Shown here: positions 63,301-64,000 of the stretch, in pieces
Numbering within the stretch: position 1 is the first letter of the stretch
How the letters are laid out: the number at the start of each line of letters is the position of its first letter
NCBI GenBank assembly: GCA_942159475.1
Contig: OW804096.1
Location: 36,269,744 to 36,333,743 of the forward strand
Direction of reading: 5' to 3'
Length of the DNA stretch: 64,000 nt
Origin: Sthenelais limicola
Lineage: Eukaryota; Annelida; Polychaeta; Phyllodocida; Sigalionidae
Position numbers and translations under genes: made by a program
Notes under the pieces: model-generated
The model's input: the letters and a program-made list of their open reading frames with translations, nothing else
The model's database searches: none
What the model was told of the DNA's origin: nothing

Positions 63301-63976
63301 TTTATATAATACTACTTTTAGGTACGATATAATAAAAAAGAAGAAAGTTAAAAACAAGGATTTTAGTCAGACCCATTAGTCATGCACCTAGATAGATAAA
63401 CCCAGCCTAGACACATAGCCAAGCAGAATAGCATGGCCTTTATCCTGTGAGCCTTGGTCTAGACGAATAATTATGTCTTGCTGTATAAAATGTTAAATAA
63501 AAAAGATAAAAATTTGATCTATTACAGGGATATGAGTCACAAGTCGCAAAATCATTAGGACATTTAATAATGATTTCTATATTTTAAGTTTGATATGATA
63601 ATTTTTGAAAAATAATTGCAATATATCTTAATACACACCATCTGATAACCTTGGAAAAACATGGATATATTAAATAAACTGTCCTGAAATTTGATATCAT
63701 TATTCATTTATGCGACTTCAAGGACCAGACACCTCATAAATGAAAACATTCCCACATCACAAACAAAGAAGATATAGTAATAAATGTAACATTTGTTGTC
63801 TTCCATATTTACAGCTGAATACAACTCCTGCACAGATAGTAGTAACTACGGCTGTTACAGAAACGGTGGAAATATTCCACCTATTGCCTCCGCAAAAATT
63901 AAGAGTATAGGTAGTTTCCAATTTGGTAGGATTGAAATAGAGGCACAAATGCCCGTAGGAGATTGGATCTGGCCTG
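57167..63976 (+). CDS. GH16 beta-1,3-glucan-binding protein/glucanase, 5' part
   Basis: Four coding exons can be joined: 57167-57316, 58823-58900, 63199-63271 and 63815-63976, with GT-AG introns in phases 0, 0 and 1; it continues beyond the window. The product starts with a signal peptide (WFVTVWMLLAQGQG), so it is secreted. The GH16 N-terminal strand reads GGG-NEEFQ-Y, then DGLHIRP, and exon 4 gives PPIASAKIKS, FQFGRIEIEAQMP and GDWIWP, diagnostic of the Gram-negative-binding-protein/laminarinase branch. These proteins bind or cut fungal and algal beta-1,3-glucan in innate defence or digestion. The catalytic E-x-D-x-x-E lies in exons not in the window, so enzyme and non-catalytic receptor cannot be told apart. 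There is no room for an N-terminal CBM39 domain. A splice acceptor (ATTTTCAG at 57104-57111) suggests an upstream non-coding exon. Confidence 0.9.
57327..57563 (+). mobile_element. GGGTCAG element in GH16 intron 1
   Basis: Complete, with ACAA on both sides (57323-57326, 57564-57567). Only 10 bp past the exon 1 donor, which remains intact. Confidence 0.88.
57577..57832. mobile_element. second miniature family, short copy in intron 1
   Basis: TGTGATGTGTTAAAGACAAA at the left and GACTTGTGACCCATTTTCCT, then GAAACACA at the right. The last bases are cut by the next GGGTCAG element. Confidence 0.75.
57834..58067 (+). mobile_element. GGGTCAG element inserted at the end of the previous one
   Basis: Complete; flanks ACAT and ACAC. 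Nearly identical to the copy at 57327-57563 (both have GGCAGATCTACACATTTAGT). Confidence 0.85.
58273..58317. repeat. 21 bp hairpin in intron 1
   Basis: CCAGGGATTTCACTCGAAGC pairs with GCTTCTCGTGAAATCCCTGG with two mismatches, loop of about three bases. Confidence 0.85.
58385..58592. mobile_element. second miniature family, right half
   Basis: Shares TTACTTTACTAGTAATTG and ATTGGAATCGGCTTGATCTC with other copies and ends CGCGACTTATG, CTGAAACTCATCACAT. The left half is missing. Confidence 0.65.
58823..58900 (+). CDS. GH16 gene, coding exon 2
   Basis: 26 codons, NEEFQSYLDQPD to LHIRP, between TATCTTCCAG and GTAAGT; phase 0 at both sides. Fits the family pattern N-x-E-F-Q-x-Y directly after GGG of exon 1. 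Confidence 0.88.
58901..59912. other. GH16 intron 2, first part
   Basis: Two diverged copies of a 100 bp block (AACTTTGGAAATTGATTCC type) at about 59105-59200 and 59260-59360. A minus frame at about 59640-59910 (QRAATIDQINRLCKVF) is open but not recognised. Nothing else seen. Confidence 0.45.
59913..60147 (-). mobile_element. GGGTCAG element in intron 2
   Basis: Complete in reverse orientation; flanks ATAT and ACAT. Confidence 0.82.
60488..60558. repeat. 28 bp hairpin in intron 2
   Basis: ATACGCACCTCGTAAGCCCA, then GAAGCAAC, pairs with GTTGCTTCTAGGCTTACTCG, then GTGCGTAT, with three mismatches and a 15-base loop. Confidence 0.9.
61033..61206. mobile_element. GCCCTGCCCACACA family, diverged copy
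   Basis: AAAGCCTGTCGCACCCATGG at the left and CCTTGTGTGCGTCAGACTTA at the right; AAACCATGGTTTATCTTATT in the centre as at 2500-2688. Confidence 0.65.
61550..61784 (+). mobile_element. GGGTCAG element, CTACAG subfamily, intron 2
   Basis: Left end GGGTCATATTTTCATAAAAT, right end GAAGATCTGACC. Complete length. Confidence 0.78.
61826..62312. mobile_element. paired inverted CGGCGCC elements in intron 2
   Basis: Two copies (about 61826-62048 and 62055-62312) in opposite orientation, each with ends like GGAACTCCACTATAGGTAAA and AAACGGCGCC. Together they make a 480 bp imperfect inverted repeat. Non-coding. The layout resembles the GAGCG cluster at 45.6-46.9 kb and the ends of the 3.9 kb element. 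Confidence 0.8.
62313..63198. other. GH16 intron 2, last part
   Basis: AT-rich, no exon, repeat or RNA recognised. GGTGCTGTACGGGTGCTGGG near 63080 has no known meaning. Confidence 0.45.
63199..63271 (+). CDS. GH16 gene, probable coding exon 3
   Basis: 73 nt between ATTTTCAG and GTACGT, 24 open codons (DSLTELTDREQKF to YMIR) plus one base, so the phase moves from 0 to 1 exactly as exon 4 needs. The sequence is not conserved in the family, which is variable here, so phase and position are the evidence. Confidence 0.65.
63525..63720. mobile_element. second miniature family, diverged copy in intron 3
   Basis: GATATGAGTCACAAGTCGCA and AAATCATTAGG at one end, TTATGCGACTTCAAGGACC at the other. Interior partly shared with 47266-47680. 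Confidence 0.55.
63815..63976 (+). CDS. GH16 gene, coding exon 4
   Basis: 162 nt between ATTTACAG and GTGAGT, phase 1 at both ends. Carries CTDSSNYGCYRNG, PPIASAKIKS, FGRIEIEAQMP and GDWIWP; the split codon G-CN would continue the family's W-P-A. Confidence 0.92.
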
Positions 63977-64000
63977 GTGAGTTGACCTTAATCATTTACT

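Noticed and set aside
1..64000. tRNA, rRNA or other standard RNA genes
   Set aside because: No box A/B pairs with a foldable cloverleaf or rRNA-like blocks were recognised by eye; a tRNAscan/Infernal run would be needed to be sure.
1..64000. Bacterial or viral origin of the window
   Set aside because: Spliced GH16 gene, retrotransposons with RT/YR and miniature transposons indicate an animal nuclear genome.

Overview
This is a non-coding-rich, AT-rich piece of an animal nuclear genome, most likely an invertebrate. The support is: one host gene with spliced, phase-consistent exons and GT-AG boundaries; tyrosine-recombinase (YR) retrotransposons of the DIRS/Ngaro/PAT class; and many short terminal-inverted-repeat elements. 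The host gene is the 5' part of a secreted glycoside hydrolase family 16 / beta-1,3-glucan-binding protein, a family common in molluscs, annelids, echinoderms and arthropods. The sequence does not let me name the phylum. Clusters of TAGGCCTA are compatible with, but do not prove, a deuterostome invertebrate.

Layout. 1-12.9 kb: mostly repeats (miniature elements, purine tracts, a CTCTCGC minisatellite, a GATATC-rich satellite at 4.27-5.0 kb), plus three weak candidate exons. 12.9-22.5 kb: YR retrotransposon 1 (minus strand: gag, RT-RNase H, YR) with split direct repeats; a 3.9 kb non-coding inverted-repeat transposon sits inside its B2 repeat. 22.5-31.7 kb: a second, larger GATATC satellite with minisatellites at its flank, then miniature elements and a polypyrimidine tract. 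32.0-37.4 kb: YR retrotransposon 2, with all frames open. 37.5-50 kb: a dense field of miniature elements, a truncated LINE end, perfect hairpins and a cluster of three GAGCG-rich inverted-repeat elements. 50.07-55.9 kb: a decayed YR retrotransposon 3 inserted into the protease region of an older LTR-retrotransposon fragment. 57.1-64.0 kb: the GH16 gene on the plus strand, four exons visible and running off the window; its introns are full of miniature elements and hairpins.

The three YR elements lie in the same orientation and share the order A1-gag-RT/RNaseH-YR-B1-A2-B2 on the coding strand. The best finding is that all three end gag with the heptamer A AAA AAC in the gag frame, one to three codons before the stop, and that the -1 frame from that heptamer runs into ORF2. 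This predicts programmed -1 ribosomal frameshifting to make Gag-RT. A pseudoknot-forming sequence follows it in element 1 and simple stems follow it in elements 2 and 3. The recombinase frame has no ATG near its start in elements 1 and 3, and an acceptor-like AG lies at or just after the ORF2 stop in all three, so splicing is a candidate way of expressing it.

The commonest repeat is a miniature element of about 235 bp with 28 bp inverted ends and apparent 4 bp target duplications. More than 25 full or partial copies, in several subfamilies and with nested insertions, cover the window including the GH16 introns.
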